In this document: positions 26,190 to 34,520 of the stretch, in pieces
Layout: each line of letters starts with the position of its first letter
How positions within the stretch are numbered: position 1 is the stretch's first letter
Assembly (NCBI GenBank): GCA_047404135.1
Contig: JBDOIT010000006.1
Coordinates: forward strand, 113,876 to 177,875
Direction: 5' to 3'
DNA length: 64,000 bases
Source of the DNA: JAHZKS01 sp047404135
GTDB taxonomy: Bacteria > Pseudomonadota > Alphaproteobacteria > Rickettsiales > JABSSG01
Program-made: the position numbers and the translations under genes
Notes under the pieces: model-generated
Told to the model about the DNA's origin: nothing
The model's database searches: none
The model's input: the letters and a program-made list of their open reading frames with translations, nothing else

Positions 26190-28924
26190 ATGTTTTTCAA
26201 ATTGACTCCTCAGAAGATTTCCTTAAGATCCTTGTAGATGGCATATTATCAAAATTCGGCTCCGAGAATCTATCGGAATTACTGATTATATTACCTTCTC
26301 AAAGATCCTGCAGGCTGCTTGAAAAAAAGCTAATGGACCGATCTACAAAAGATAGCTTGATATTGCCAAAAATTATTCCCATAGGGTCTTTAGAGAATAA
26401 TTTAGAATTTGAAATTTACGATGATTTAAAAAATATTCCACAAAGCATGGGAGTAGTTGAAGCTACATTCCTACTATCTAACTTGATAAAAAAAGAAGCA
26501 TTAAAAAAACACAAATTGTCCCAAGAAGAGTTACTAAATATCTCTGCGGGTTTGCTGAGATTAATATCTAAATTCGAGAAAGAAGATAAAGATATTTCTT
26601 TAATAAGAAATACCATGTCAGGTGATATCCCCAAACATATTGAAAATATCATTGATTATCTGAAACTTGTATCCACGTCTTGGCCAAAACATCTATCTGC
26701 CATCAACAAATCTACAACCATTACTAGAAGGAATATTTTTATAAAAACCTTAGCAAGTAGATGGTCTAAAACGCCACCTAGATACCCAGTAATCATCTCT
26801 GGATCCACAGGCAGTTTTAGCACAACCAAACTACTGATCAAAACTATATCCAAGCTTCCTAATGGGAATGTAGTATTACAGGGAACTAACGACATAAAGG
26901 AACCTGTTCCAGAAACAGATCCAACATTTCAGCTATCTAAACTACTCAACTATCTAGATCTAAAACCTTCTCAATTAAGCGCTTGGTCTACATATGCAAA
27001 ACAAGATAATCTCTTAGCAAACATACTCCTAAACAAGCAAACAGAAAGCCTGGATCCGGGCAATGTTGTATATATAGAATGCGATTCTAGTAGAGAAGAA
27101 GCGCTTCTAATATCCATTAAATTACGTGAACTTCTAGAAAAAAAATATACTAATATTGGCGTTGTGACAACTAATTCCTTACTGCGACATAAGGTTAAAA
27201 ATCTATTGCAAATATGGAATATAGATGCCGAGCTCAGCGATGGAATCTCACTCACCTCTACTGAGCATTTTATATTTTTAATGAATATTTTTGAATCCGC
27301 GTACCGAGACTTTTCTCCGGAGTCTCTGCTTAACTTAATTAAGCATAATTTATGCATTATTTTCTCAAATGAAGTGGCTTCAAGGCTCGAAATACAATAT
27401 TTGCGTGGACTTAGAAAATACAGAGACCTAAAGCATCTCATCTCGCTTATAAAGGAAGATAAGGAACTAAAAGACACCTTAGAGAAGTTACTATCTTGCT
27501 ATGAGTCATTTTGTCTGCTTCTTAGAAATAAATATATATCTATAAAAGATATCTTATCTACCCTACTAGCTCTCTCTGATACCCTATCTGGTAATCTGAA
27601 TATATGGGAATCAGAAATCGGCAGCAATATATTCGAATCCCTTGAGACTTTACTAAAGGACTTACCTTCAACGAAAATACATATAGGTGAATTCTCTAAT
27701 ATATTAAAAAACCTAGTGTCAGAACAAAATATATTTGTTACAAATCAAAATGAGTCAAAAGTACGCATACTAACCCCTATAGAAAGCAGATTGCTAGATT
27801 TCGACTATCTCATCATTGGAGGATTAAATGAAAAAAATTGGCCAGAGCATCCTGAGATAGATCCTTGGTTAAGCGCTGATTCTTATGCAAATCTAGGACT
27901 ACCGAGTAAAAAAGTAAAAATCGGCCAATCTGCTAGAGACCTAATGCTTTTACTGCAAAATAAAAATATTTTGCTGACTAGAAGCGTAAATCAAAATAAC
28001 TCTCCTCAAGTTGCCTCTAGATGGATTACAAAAATTGAAATCTGGACTCAAAATATAGGGATATTAGATCAAATAAAACCGCAGAAACATTATCTAAAAG
28101 ACTGGGTAAAAAGTCTGTATGCACCTATAGGCTTTATAACACCCACACGACCCAAACCAAGACCTCCCGTAGAATTGAGACCTACACATCTATCTGTAAC
28201 ACAGGTAGAACAACTGATGCGTGACCCCTATTCTGTATATGCAAAGAAAATATTAAAGCTCAAGCCTCTCAACTATATAGATCAAAAACCTAACCAACTA
28301 GAGTTCGGAAACTATGTGCATTATGCACTCGATATATTCAACAAATCCTCAGAAGATTTACTAGAAATATGGTCAAGGATTATGAAGATACAGAACCCTA
28401 TTGCTACAAAAATCTGGACAGCCAGATTCAAGAAAATCGCAGCATGGGTATCAAGATATGAAAAACAAACCCGGGACACTCACTTCGTTGAAACAGAACT
28501 AAAATTATCCACAAAAATAGGAAAAAAATTTACTCTTACCGCAAAAGCAGACAGAGTAGAAAGATCCATCTCTGGGAACAATATTAATATAATTGATTTC
28601 AAAACTGGATCCATTCCAACGCAAATCGATATAAAAAATGGTTTTTCACCGCAATTAACCTTAGAAGCATTTTTGATAAAACAAAACTCAAGCTCTGCGC
28701 ACATAGAAAATATACTTTATATCCAACTCAGCTCTGGAAAGAAAATAGGTCATATAATGAAGGTCCAAGGAGATATAAGCGAAATGTTAAAAACTACTCA
28801 AAGAGGCTTAGAGAGCGTAGTATCAAAGTATATGGATCCAAGCACTGCATATTTAGCCTGCCCAAAGCCTGAAAAATCGCCTACTTATAATGAATTCGAG
28901 CATTTAGAGAGGCTGGGGAAATAG
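26186..28924 (+). CDS. addB: Double-strand break repair protein AddB
   Basis: A 912-residue protein of the alphaproteobacterial AddB type. It has an inactivated helicase-like N-terminal region (opening ELLIILPSQRSCRLLEKKL, where the Walker A motif is not conserved) and a C-terminal PD-(D/E)XK nuclease domain. The nuclease motifs are the early RPTHLSVTQVEQLMRDPYSVYA, EFGNYVHYALD and NIIDFKTG (Asp804, Lys806). With AddA it processes broken ends for RecA. addA is not in this window. The start is coupled to the flavin reductase stop. Confidence 0.9.
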   Translation: MNVFQIDSSEDFLKILVDGILSKFGSENLSELLIILPSQRSCRLLEKKLMDRSTKDSLILPKIIPIGSLENNLEFEIYDDLKNIPQSMGVVEATFLLSNLIKKEALKKHKLSQEELLNISAGLLRLISKFEKEDKDISLIRNTMSGDIPKHIENIIDYLKLVSTSWPKHLSAINKSTTITRRNIFIKTLASRWSKTPPRYPVIISGSTGSFSTTKLLIKTISKLPNGNVVLQGTNDIKEPVPETDPTFQLSKLLNYLDLKPSQLSAWSTYAKQDNLLANILLNKQTESLDPGNVVYIECDSSREEALLISIKLRELLEKKYTNIGVVTTNSLLRHKVKNLLQIWNIDAELSDGISLTSTEHFIFLMNIFESAYRDFSPESLLNLIKHNLCIIFSNEVASRLEIQYLRGLRKYRDLKHLISLIKEDKELKDTLEKLLSCYESFCLLLRNKYISIKDILSTLLALSDTLSGNLNIWESEIGSNIFESLETLLKDLPSTKIHIGEFSNILKNLVSEQNIFVTNQNESKVRILTPIESRLLDFDYLIIGGLNEKNWPEHPEIDPWLSADSYANLGLPSKKVKIGQSARDLMLLLQNKNILLTRSVNQNNSPQVASRWITKIEIWTQNIGILDQIKPQKHYLKDWVKSLYAPIGFITPTRPKPRPPVELRPTHLSVTQVEQLMRDPYSVYAKKILKLKPLNYIDQKPNQLEFGNYVHYALDIFNKSSEDLLEIWSRIMKIQNPIATKIWTARFKKIAAWVSRYEKQTRDTHFVETELKLSTKIGKKFTLTAKADRVERSISGNNINIIDFKTGSIPTQIDIKNGFSPQLTLEAFLIKQNSSSAHIENILYIQLSSGKKIGHIMKVQGDISEMLKTTQRGLESVVSKYMDPSTAYLACPKPEKSPTYNEFEHLERLGK

Positions 28925-29133
28925 CATTGACAGCGGTAGACTTTGACTGCCACCCTAATATACGGGAATACTTTTAACGAATTTCAACATATTGATATTG
29001 AGGTACTATTATACTTTTGTAAGAGTCAACTTAAGCTAGTTTACTTTTGTCACAAACTTCCCCACTCCGAGTACCTTCTCCCTATAGTAAATCCTTCTGT
29101 TACTATTAAGGTATGTGTTTTTTGCATGAAAGA

Positions 29134-29223
29134 TGGCGGATGGGGTGGGATTCGAACCCACGGTATGCTCGCACATACGCCGGTTTTCAAGACCGGTACT
29201 TTCGACCACTCAGTCACCCATCC
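29134..29223 (-). tRNA. tRNA-Ser (anticodon TGA)
   Basis: Read on the minus strand, acceptor ggatggg pairs with cccatcc, the anticodon stem ccggt/accgg encloses the loop cttgaaa with anticodon tga, and a long variable arm of the serine type follows. T arm ttcgaat, discriminator G and encoded CCA are present. It stands alone between addB and an ABC exporter operon. Confidence 0.97.
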
Positions 29224-29312
29224 TTAGCGAATCACATAGGTTTTATCAAATCTAATGGATACAAGCAATAAAAATTAATAGCAAATCCAATAATCTTTTA
29301 TATAATATCCAT

Positions 29313-30206
29313 ATGAAATATGCACTAGAGCTCAAAAATCTCAAAAAAACTTACCCAGGCACTCAAGCTTTAAAGGGTATTAACCTAAAAGTTAAGAATA
29401 ATAGCTTCTTGGCTCTTTTGGGGAAAAATGGTGCTGGGAAATCTACGATGATCGGCATCTTGAGCTACTTAATTAAACAAACATCCGGTGATGCTTCTGT
29501 GATGGGGTTAGACTTAATCAAGAATGAGACAAAAATCAAATCCCTAATGGGCATAGTACCTCAGGAAGTAAATCTTCACCCATACGATATACTAATAGAC
29601 CTCCTGATAAACCAGGCTGGTTACCATGGGATAGATAGAAAGACCGCAAAGATTAGAGCAATAAAATATCTAACAATCCTTAGATTAAGCGACAAGCAAC
29701 ATTCTCCTGTAATATCGCTCTCTGGTGGAATGAAAAGAAGAGCAATGATCGCACGCGCGATCATACATAACCCTAAAGTCATACTCCTAGATGAGCCTAC
29801 AGCAGGGGTAGATGTAGAAGTTAGAGCAATTATATGGGATTTCTTAAAGAAATTGCAAAAAGAAGGAAAAACGATAATTTTAACCACACATTACCTAGAA
29901 GAAGCAGAAGCTTTATGTGATACAATCGCTGTGATACGATCTGGGAAGATCACACACCAGGGGTCTATGTCCGAAACTTTAGCTAAAAGCTCTGATGCCA
30001 ATCTAATAGTAGATGTAGAATCCAACAAACTAGCAAAAAAAGACTTTGGTGAGATGGAAAATGAAGTCCAAATCCTGAAAGATGGGAGATTAGAATTCTC
30101 CACTCAGAAGTATTCTGTGAATCAAATACTAACCAAAATAATAAAATCTGGTCTGAATATCACGAATATCAAGAAATCCAGAAGCAATCTTGAGGATTAT
30201 CTATGA
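29313..30206 (+). CDS. ABC-2 type exporter, ATP-binding protein
   Basis: A 297-residue ATPase with Walker A GKNGAGKST (37-45), signature LSGGMKRR (136-143), Walker B VILLDEP (156-162) and H-loop TTHYLEEAE. The sequence is close to the YadG/CcmA-like group of multidrug or polysaccharide ABC-2 exporters. The permease follows with a 4-nt overlap. Substrate unknown. Confidence 0.92.
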   Translation: MKYALELKNLKKTYPGTQALKGINLKVKNNSFLALLGKNGAGKSTMIGILSYLIKQTSGDASVMGLDLIKNETKIKSLMGIVPQEVNLHPYDILIDLLINQAGYHGIDRKTAKIRAIKYLTILRLSDKQHSPVISLSGGMKRRAMIARAIIHNPKVILLDEPTAGVDVEVRAIIWDFLKKLQKEGKTIILTTHYLEEAEALCDTIAVIRSGKITHQGSMSETLAKSSDANLIVDVESNKLAKKDFGEMENEVQILKDGRLEFSTQKYSVNQILTKIIKSGLNITNIKKSRSNLEDYL

Positions 30207-30970
30207 GTGTAAAGGGACAATATATTGCTTTCCTTACGATAATGCGTAAGGAGATAAAAAGAATCATGCGAGTATGGAGTCAGGCGCTCTTGCCCTCTAT
30301 TGTCACTTCTGCGTTATATTTCACAGTATTTGGTAATATCTTAGGTGGCAGGATTGGAAGTATTGAGGGGTTAGCTTATATTCAGTTCATTCTTCCTGGC
30401 TTGGTTCTAATGAATGTAATATCAAACTCATACTCAAATACATCTTTCACTGTCTTTGCGGAAACGTTCCATAGAAGCATGGAGGAAATCGTAAAATCAC
30501 CCTCAAAAGACTATGTCATTATAGCAGGATATGTATCAGGAAGTGTTTTCCGAGGAATATTTAGCGGACTTGCAATTATTATTGTGGCATCTTTCTTCAC
30601 GGACATTCGTATCGAGAATTACTTTATGTTATCTTTGATATTGCTCACTACAGCAATATTATTTGCAGTGCTTGGCTTTATAAATGGTATATTTGCAAAA
30701 AGCTGGGATGATGTTTCTTGGATCAGCACATTTGTACTAACTCCTCTAAGCTATCTAGGTGGTATCTTCTATTCTGTCCAAAATCTACCTGAAGCTTGGC
30801 AGACAGCCTCCTTATTGAACCCAATATACTATTTCATTGATGCATTCCGATACGCCATGACAGGTGTGAGCTCTATATCTCCTTGGAACAGTGCTCTTGT
30901 CGGGCTTATATTCACCATAGTAGCTTGCGCTGCTGCTATCATGTTATTTAAACGTTTAATGAAGAGTTGA
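30203..30970 (+). CDS. ABC-2 type exporter permease (YadH-like)
   Basis: A 255-residue permease with six helices. The conserved ABC-2 segments are present: YIQFILPGLVLMNVISNSYSN near residues 60-80, EEIVKSPSKDYVIIAGYVSG, and the late SYLGGIFYSVQNLPEAW and NPIYYFIDAFRYAMTG. It forms the membrane channel for the ATPase encoded just before it. Confidence 0.92.
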   Translation: MSVKGQYIAFLTIMRKEIKRIMRVWSQALLPSIVTSALYFTVFGNILGGRIGSIEGLAYIQFILPGLVLMNVISNSYSNTSFTVFAETFHRSMEEIVKSPSKDYVIIAGYVSGSVFRGIFSGLAIIIVASFFTDIRIENYFMLSLILLTTAILFAVLGFINGIFAKSWDDVSWISTFVLTPLSYLGGIFYSVQNLPEAWQTASLLNPIYYFIDAFRYAMTGVSSISPWNSALVGLIFTIVACAAAIMLFKRLMKS

Positions 30971-31167
30971 TGAAACAAAAAATATTATACCTACTTCTCT
31001 CTATGCTATCTTTTATGCTTATCATAGCAATTGGTACTATAGCATTTACTATCCTTTTAACTCTGCTTTTTACATACGTTAGTATCCGAGTCTTAGTGCA
31101 TTTCAAAAATAAGAAATCAAAGAAAAATCCGCATCACAACATGAAAGATGTTACAAAATCAAAATAA
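30970..31167 (+). CDS. Small membrane protein following the ABC-2 exporter
   Basis: A 65-residue protein with one long or two closely spaced hydrophobic helices (about 5-45) and a strongly basic tail with KNKKSKKNPHHN. Its ATG overlaps the permease stop by one base (TGATG), so it is translationally coupled. I do not recognise the family. It may be an accessory part of the exporter (inference from position). Confidence 0.5.
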   Translation: MKQKILYLLLSMLSFMLIIAIGTIAFTILLTLLFTYVSIRVLVHFKNKKSKKNPHHNMKDVTKSK

Positions 31168-31549
31168 CCTCTCTTTAATTACTTTCCGATAGTAACTTTT
31201 TGTTAATTTATTATCCACATAATTATATAAAATTAATTCTCGGTATAAGAGATAGATGTTTGGAGCATTACAAAAGAAATAGGATTTCTGATTTTAAACG
31301 CCAAGAGGTCTCTCTTCAAAAGAAAGCAAGCAATCTTGAAAAATGAATGGGTCACTTATCCACTCAAAAAGAACTTTTACTGCTATTTTAAGAAAAGCCA
31401 ATAGCTCTAGAGAGCAGGCAAAAAACTTAAAGAAACTCTATATAAAACTAAGAGAAACATAGACCTAGACGCAAAGAAAGTTTTAATAGGCGATTGCATA
31501 AAACCACCAGATACTTCTAGAGAGAATTCAGGAGTAAGATAGTGTAATA
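31168..31549 (+). other. Gap with a possible frameshifted small gene (31260-31542)
   Basis: No intact gene. Three consecutive plus-strand frames are open and protein-like, each ending where the next begins. 31260-31346 reads EHYKRNRISDFKRQEVSLQK and onwards. 31343-31462 starts MNGSLIHSKRTFTAILRKAN. 31456-31542 reads NIDLDAKKVLIGDCIKPPDT and ends in a TAG. All are basic and helical. This could be one gene broken by two shifts, but I recognise no family. Confidence 0.3.
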
Positions 31550-32002
31550 CTAACGCTTGGAGAATTGGAAACCACGACGCGCCTTCTTGAAACCAGCCTT
31601 CTTACGCTCCACAATACGGCTATCTCTTGTAAGATATCCGCCTGTTCTTAAAGTAGGGCGTAGTAAAGGATCGAATAAAGCAAGGGCTTTACTGATTCCG
31701 TGCTTAATAGCACCAGCTTGTCCAGAAAGACCACCACCATGTACAGAACATACCACATCAAAGGTATCTTTTGTATCGGTAACACCAAAAGGCTTCTTCA
31801 CTAACATCTGCAGAGCAGATCTTCCGAAGTATTTTGTAATATCTCTTTTGTTTACTATAACTTGACCGTTACCAGCTTTAATCCAAACTTTAGCAACTGA
31901 ATCTTTTCTTTTTCCTGTAGCATAAGATCTACCCAATGAATCTTTCTTTGGAGCCCTTACTTCTGCTTCTAAAATTTCTGTATTTTCTGTCATATTATTC
32001 AT
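31550..32002 (-). CDS. rpsI: 30S ribosomal protein S9
   Basis: A 150-residue protein. Conserved blocks are SYATGKRKDSVAKVWIK, the GGGLSGQAGAIKHGISKAL stretch and the C-terminal GFKKARRGFQFSKR, whose last arginine reaches the ribosomal P site. It carries an N-terminal extension of about 20 residues relative to the usual start. It overlaps the rplM stop by 1 nt, in the universal rplM-rpsI pair. Confidence 0.96.
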   Translation of the reverse strand: MNNMTENTEILEAEVRAPKKDSLGRSYATGKRKDSVAKVWIKAGNGQVIVNKRDITKYFGRSALQMLVKKPFGVTDTKDTFDVVCSVHGGGLSGQAGAIKHGISKALALFDPLLRPTLRTGGYLTRDSRIVERKKAGFKKARRGFQFSKR

Positions 32003-32472
32003 TAACCTCTAGCATTCTTACGGTTCATTCCAGCTACATCTAAAGTAGCAGGCTTCTGAGCTTCATGTTTATGCTCCGAACCAGGGTAAATGTATAAATG
32101 AGTCATTTGCTTTCTACCCATTTTGTTTCGAGAAATCATTCTTTCAACTGCTTTCTTTAAAACGAATTCAGATTTACCTTCACTCATCGCTTTTTGAGCT
32201 GTAATACTCTTAATACCACCAGGAAAACCTGTGTGTCTGTAGTATATCTTACCATCTTTGTTTAACTTGTTGCCTGTAAGAGCCATCTTATCAGTATTAG
32301 TAACAACGATATGATCTCCACAATCCATATGAGGTGTAAAAGAAGGCTTATGTTTACCACGAAGTCTCTTCGCAATCACTGAAGCCAGCCTACCTAAAAC
32401 CAAACCGGATGCATCTACGATGAACCAATCTTTCTGAACTTCTTTCTCTTTAATAGAATATGTCTTAAACAT
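32002..32472 (-). CDS. rplM: 50S ribosomal protein L13
   Basis: A 156-residue protein with the hallmark segments WFIVDASGLVLGRLAS (near 16-31), LRGKHKPSFTPHMDCGD and MLPRNKMGR-like MISRNKMGRKQM. First gene of the rplM-rpsI operon, with a good promoter 30 nt upstream. Confidence 0.97.
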   Translation of the reverse strand: MFKTYSIKEKEVQKDWFIVDASGLVLGRLASVIAKRLRGKHKPSFTPHMDCGDHIVVTNTDKMALTGNKLNKDGKIYYRHTGFPGGIKSITAQKAMSEGKSEFVLKKAVERMISRNKMGRKQMTHLYIYPGSEHKHEAQKPATLDVAGMNRKNARG

Positions 32473-32501
32473 CTAATTCATAAAAATAATAATATGTCGT
32501 A

Positions 32502-32531
32502 CTAATATGACAAAAAAAAACACATTGTCAA
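32502..32531 (-). promoter_or_regulatory. Candidate sigma-70 promoter of rplM-rpsI
   Basis: On the minus strand a perfect TTGACA (32531-32526), an 18-nt T-rich spacer and TATTAG (32507-32502) lie 29 nt upstream of the rplM start codon. It sits just past the ruvX stop (32538), so rplM does not need read-through from ruvX. Confidence 0.65.
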
Positions 32532-32537
32532 TAACAT

Positions 32538-33011
32538 TTACGAAGAATTCCTAATTAAATCCAAGGTCGTTTGTAATATATAGGAAGCCGCCAAACTATC
32601 ATCCATTCCGTCAGTACCCCTTTTTAAAGGGTTTTGAGCATCCAAAGTCCTTATTGCAAACTTAGTTGTAAACCTCTCGTCTTGCAAGAAATAAGGCATT
32701 TTACACCCTATTTCCTCTAACTCTTTAATTGTATCTTTTACCACTTCATGAGTTGGCCCTTCATTGCCCATAGGGTCCAAAGGGTACCCCAACACGAGGC
32801 CACATAAGGGCTTAGAGTCTATTACCCTCTTCAAAGCTACCGCACCTTCCTTTGCTGTTTTGCATTGAATGATACTATGAGGCATCGAAAGAACCAAATT
32901 AGGGTCACTTATACTCACACCTATCTTCCTTGTACCGCAATCTATGCCTAGCAAAGTCTTGCCTTTCTGTAGTTTTTCATGAAAATCCTTGATGCTAACG
33001 CAATATAACAT
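32538..33011 (-). CDS. ruvX: Putative pre-16S rRNA nuclease YqgF/RuvX
   Basis: A 157-residue RNase H-like protein. The first catalytic aspartate is in LLGIDCGTRKIG, followed by LVLGYPLDPMGNEGP, the LQDERFTT motif and a final DDSLAASYIL with the last acidic residue. It acts in 16S rRNA 5' maturation. I choose the ATG at 33011; a GTG at 33020 is possible. Confidence 0.93.
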   Translation of the reverse strand: MLYCVSIKDFHEKLQKGKTLLGIDCGTRKIGVSISDPNLVLSMPHSIIQCKTAKEGAVALKRVIDSKPLCGLVLGYPLDPMGNEGPTHEVVKDTIKELEEIGCKMPYFLQDERFTTKFAIRTLDAQNPLKRGTDGMDDSLAASYILQTTLDLIRNSS

Positions 33012-33097
33012 TATAATCACTGCCCACTTGATTGATTAAGAGATCATACAAAATCGTTCCTTGAGAGTCATTAACTTTATCTTTAGAGTAATTATAA

Positions 33098-34402
33098 ATG
33101 GTTTTATTCACTAAGAAATTTTGGCAAAGTATAGAATTCTGGCAGAAAATTACAGCCGGTCTTATACTGGGTGTTATAGTAGGTGTTATTTTTGAAGAAA
33201 ATGCCATTATCCTAAAACCTGTAGGTGATATTTTTATCAGACTTATAAAAATGATCATCGTTCCATTAATATACCTTTCTATAGTTATAGGAATGACAGG
33301 AATACAAGACTCTTCTTCCTTATCCAGATTGTCCCTGAAATCTATTATTGCCTTCTTATCCACAACGTCCTTTGCAATAGTGATAGGTCTAGCTACCGCT
33401 TATTTACTAAAACCAGGACTTGGTATAAATCTTGAAGCGCTTGGATTTCCTAGTGCTGAATCAAGGCCAGAATCAGGTTTTGATGTAGTAGCACTATTAT
33501 ATGGCGCTATACCTGACAATGCCCTGAATGCTTTAGTATCCGGAAAATTACTGCAAGTAGTATTCTTCTCATTCTTTACCGGAATCATCATAAATCAACT
33601 AGGTAGAGAGAAAAAACCTATAGTAAAAGGATTCCAGCTTGCTGCAAAAGTTGTATTCAAAATGATTCACTTGATTTTAAAATTAGCGCCTTATGCTGCA
33701 TTTGCCCTCATAGCTTCAATTGTTGGTACCCAAGGTATCGGAGCAATCACAAATCTTGGAATGTTAATTTTCTCCCTAATTACAGCGATGTCAGTTCAAT
33801 ATCTAATATTTGGGCTAATGATTTTTGTATTTGCAAGACTATCACCTATACCATTCTATAAGAAAAGTATAGAGTACCAATCTCTTGCTTTCTCCACAAG
33901 TAGTAGCAAAGCTACATTAGCCACTACAATGGATGTTTGCTCTAATAAGCTTGGTATTTCTAAAAGTAGCACATCCTTTGTGCTGCCCCTTGGAGCAGCA
34001 ATAAACATGGACGGTATGGCTATATATCTTGGGATTTGCACCTTGTTTTTTGCTCAAGCGTACAACATAGACTTGTCTACCGTAGATTACTTTGTAATTA
34101 TTCTTACATCTACACTTGGATCTATAGGGGCTGCAGGTATGCCTAGTGGAACCATAATCATGCTTCCTATGGTCTTATCCGCCGTAGGAATACCGATCGA
34201 AGGAGTAGCATTCATCGCAGGTATAGATAGAATCTTAGATATGATGCGTACCACACTTAATATCACAGGAGATGCAACAATTACATTGCTTGTAGATGCA
34301 AGCGAAAATACTCTGAATAAAAAAATCTACAACACTGAATCCCACAAACTACCTGAAGGAGAAGAAGGGGAAAGTAAAATTTTTGAAAAAACCTCCAAGT
34401 AG
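33098..34402 (+). CDS. Dicarboxylate/amino acid:cation symporter (GltP/DctA family)
   Basis: A 434-residue inner-membrane transporter of the DAACS family. The serine-rich hairpin STSSSKATLATTM, the NMDGMAIYL helix, the GMPSGTIIMLPM hairpin and the last DRILDMMRTTLNITGDA helix form the substrate and Na+/H+ sites. The late arginine/aspartate pattern fits glutamate/aspartate or dicarboxylate uptake. This would supply a host-dependent bacterium with TCA intermediates (inference). Confidence 0.92.
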   Translation: MVLFTKKFWQSIEFWQKITAGLILGVIVGVIFEENAIILKPVGDIFIRLIKMIIVPLIYLSIVIGMTGIQDSSSLSRLSLKSIIAFLSTTSFAIVIGLATAYLLKPGLGINLEALGFPSAESRPESGFDVVALLYGAIPDNALNALVSGKLLQVVFFSFFTGIIINQLGREKKPIVKGFQLAAKVVFKMIHLILKLAPYAAFALIASIVGTQGIGAITNLGMLIFSLITAMSVQYLIFGLMIFVFARLSPIPFYKKSIEYQSLAFSTSSSKATLATTMDVCSNKLGISKSSTSFVLPLGAAINMDGMAIYLGICTLFFAQAYNIDLSTVDYFVIILTSTLGSIGAAGMPSGTIIMLPMVLSAVGIPIEGVAFIAGIDRILDMMRTTLNITGDATITLLVDASENTLNKKIYNTESHKLPEGEEGESKIFEKTSK

Positions 34403-34520
34403 TTTTAGGGCAACATCACATACCAGTTAAGAAAGAATTTCCTTAACCCAATGCTCTCTCTGTTTCAATAGCACAGAATACCTTTTACACTTATATTATA
34501 AAATTTATTCTGTGCTCCTC

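Noticed and set aside
28943..29227. 94-residue plus-strand ORF over the tRNA-Ser
   Set aside because: It covers the antisense of a complete tRNA gene; the similarity to a protein is absent.
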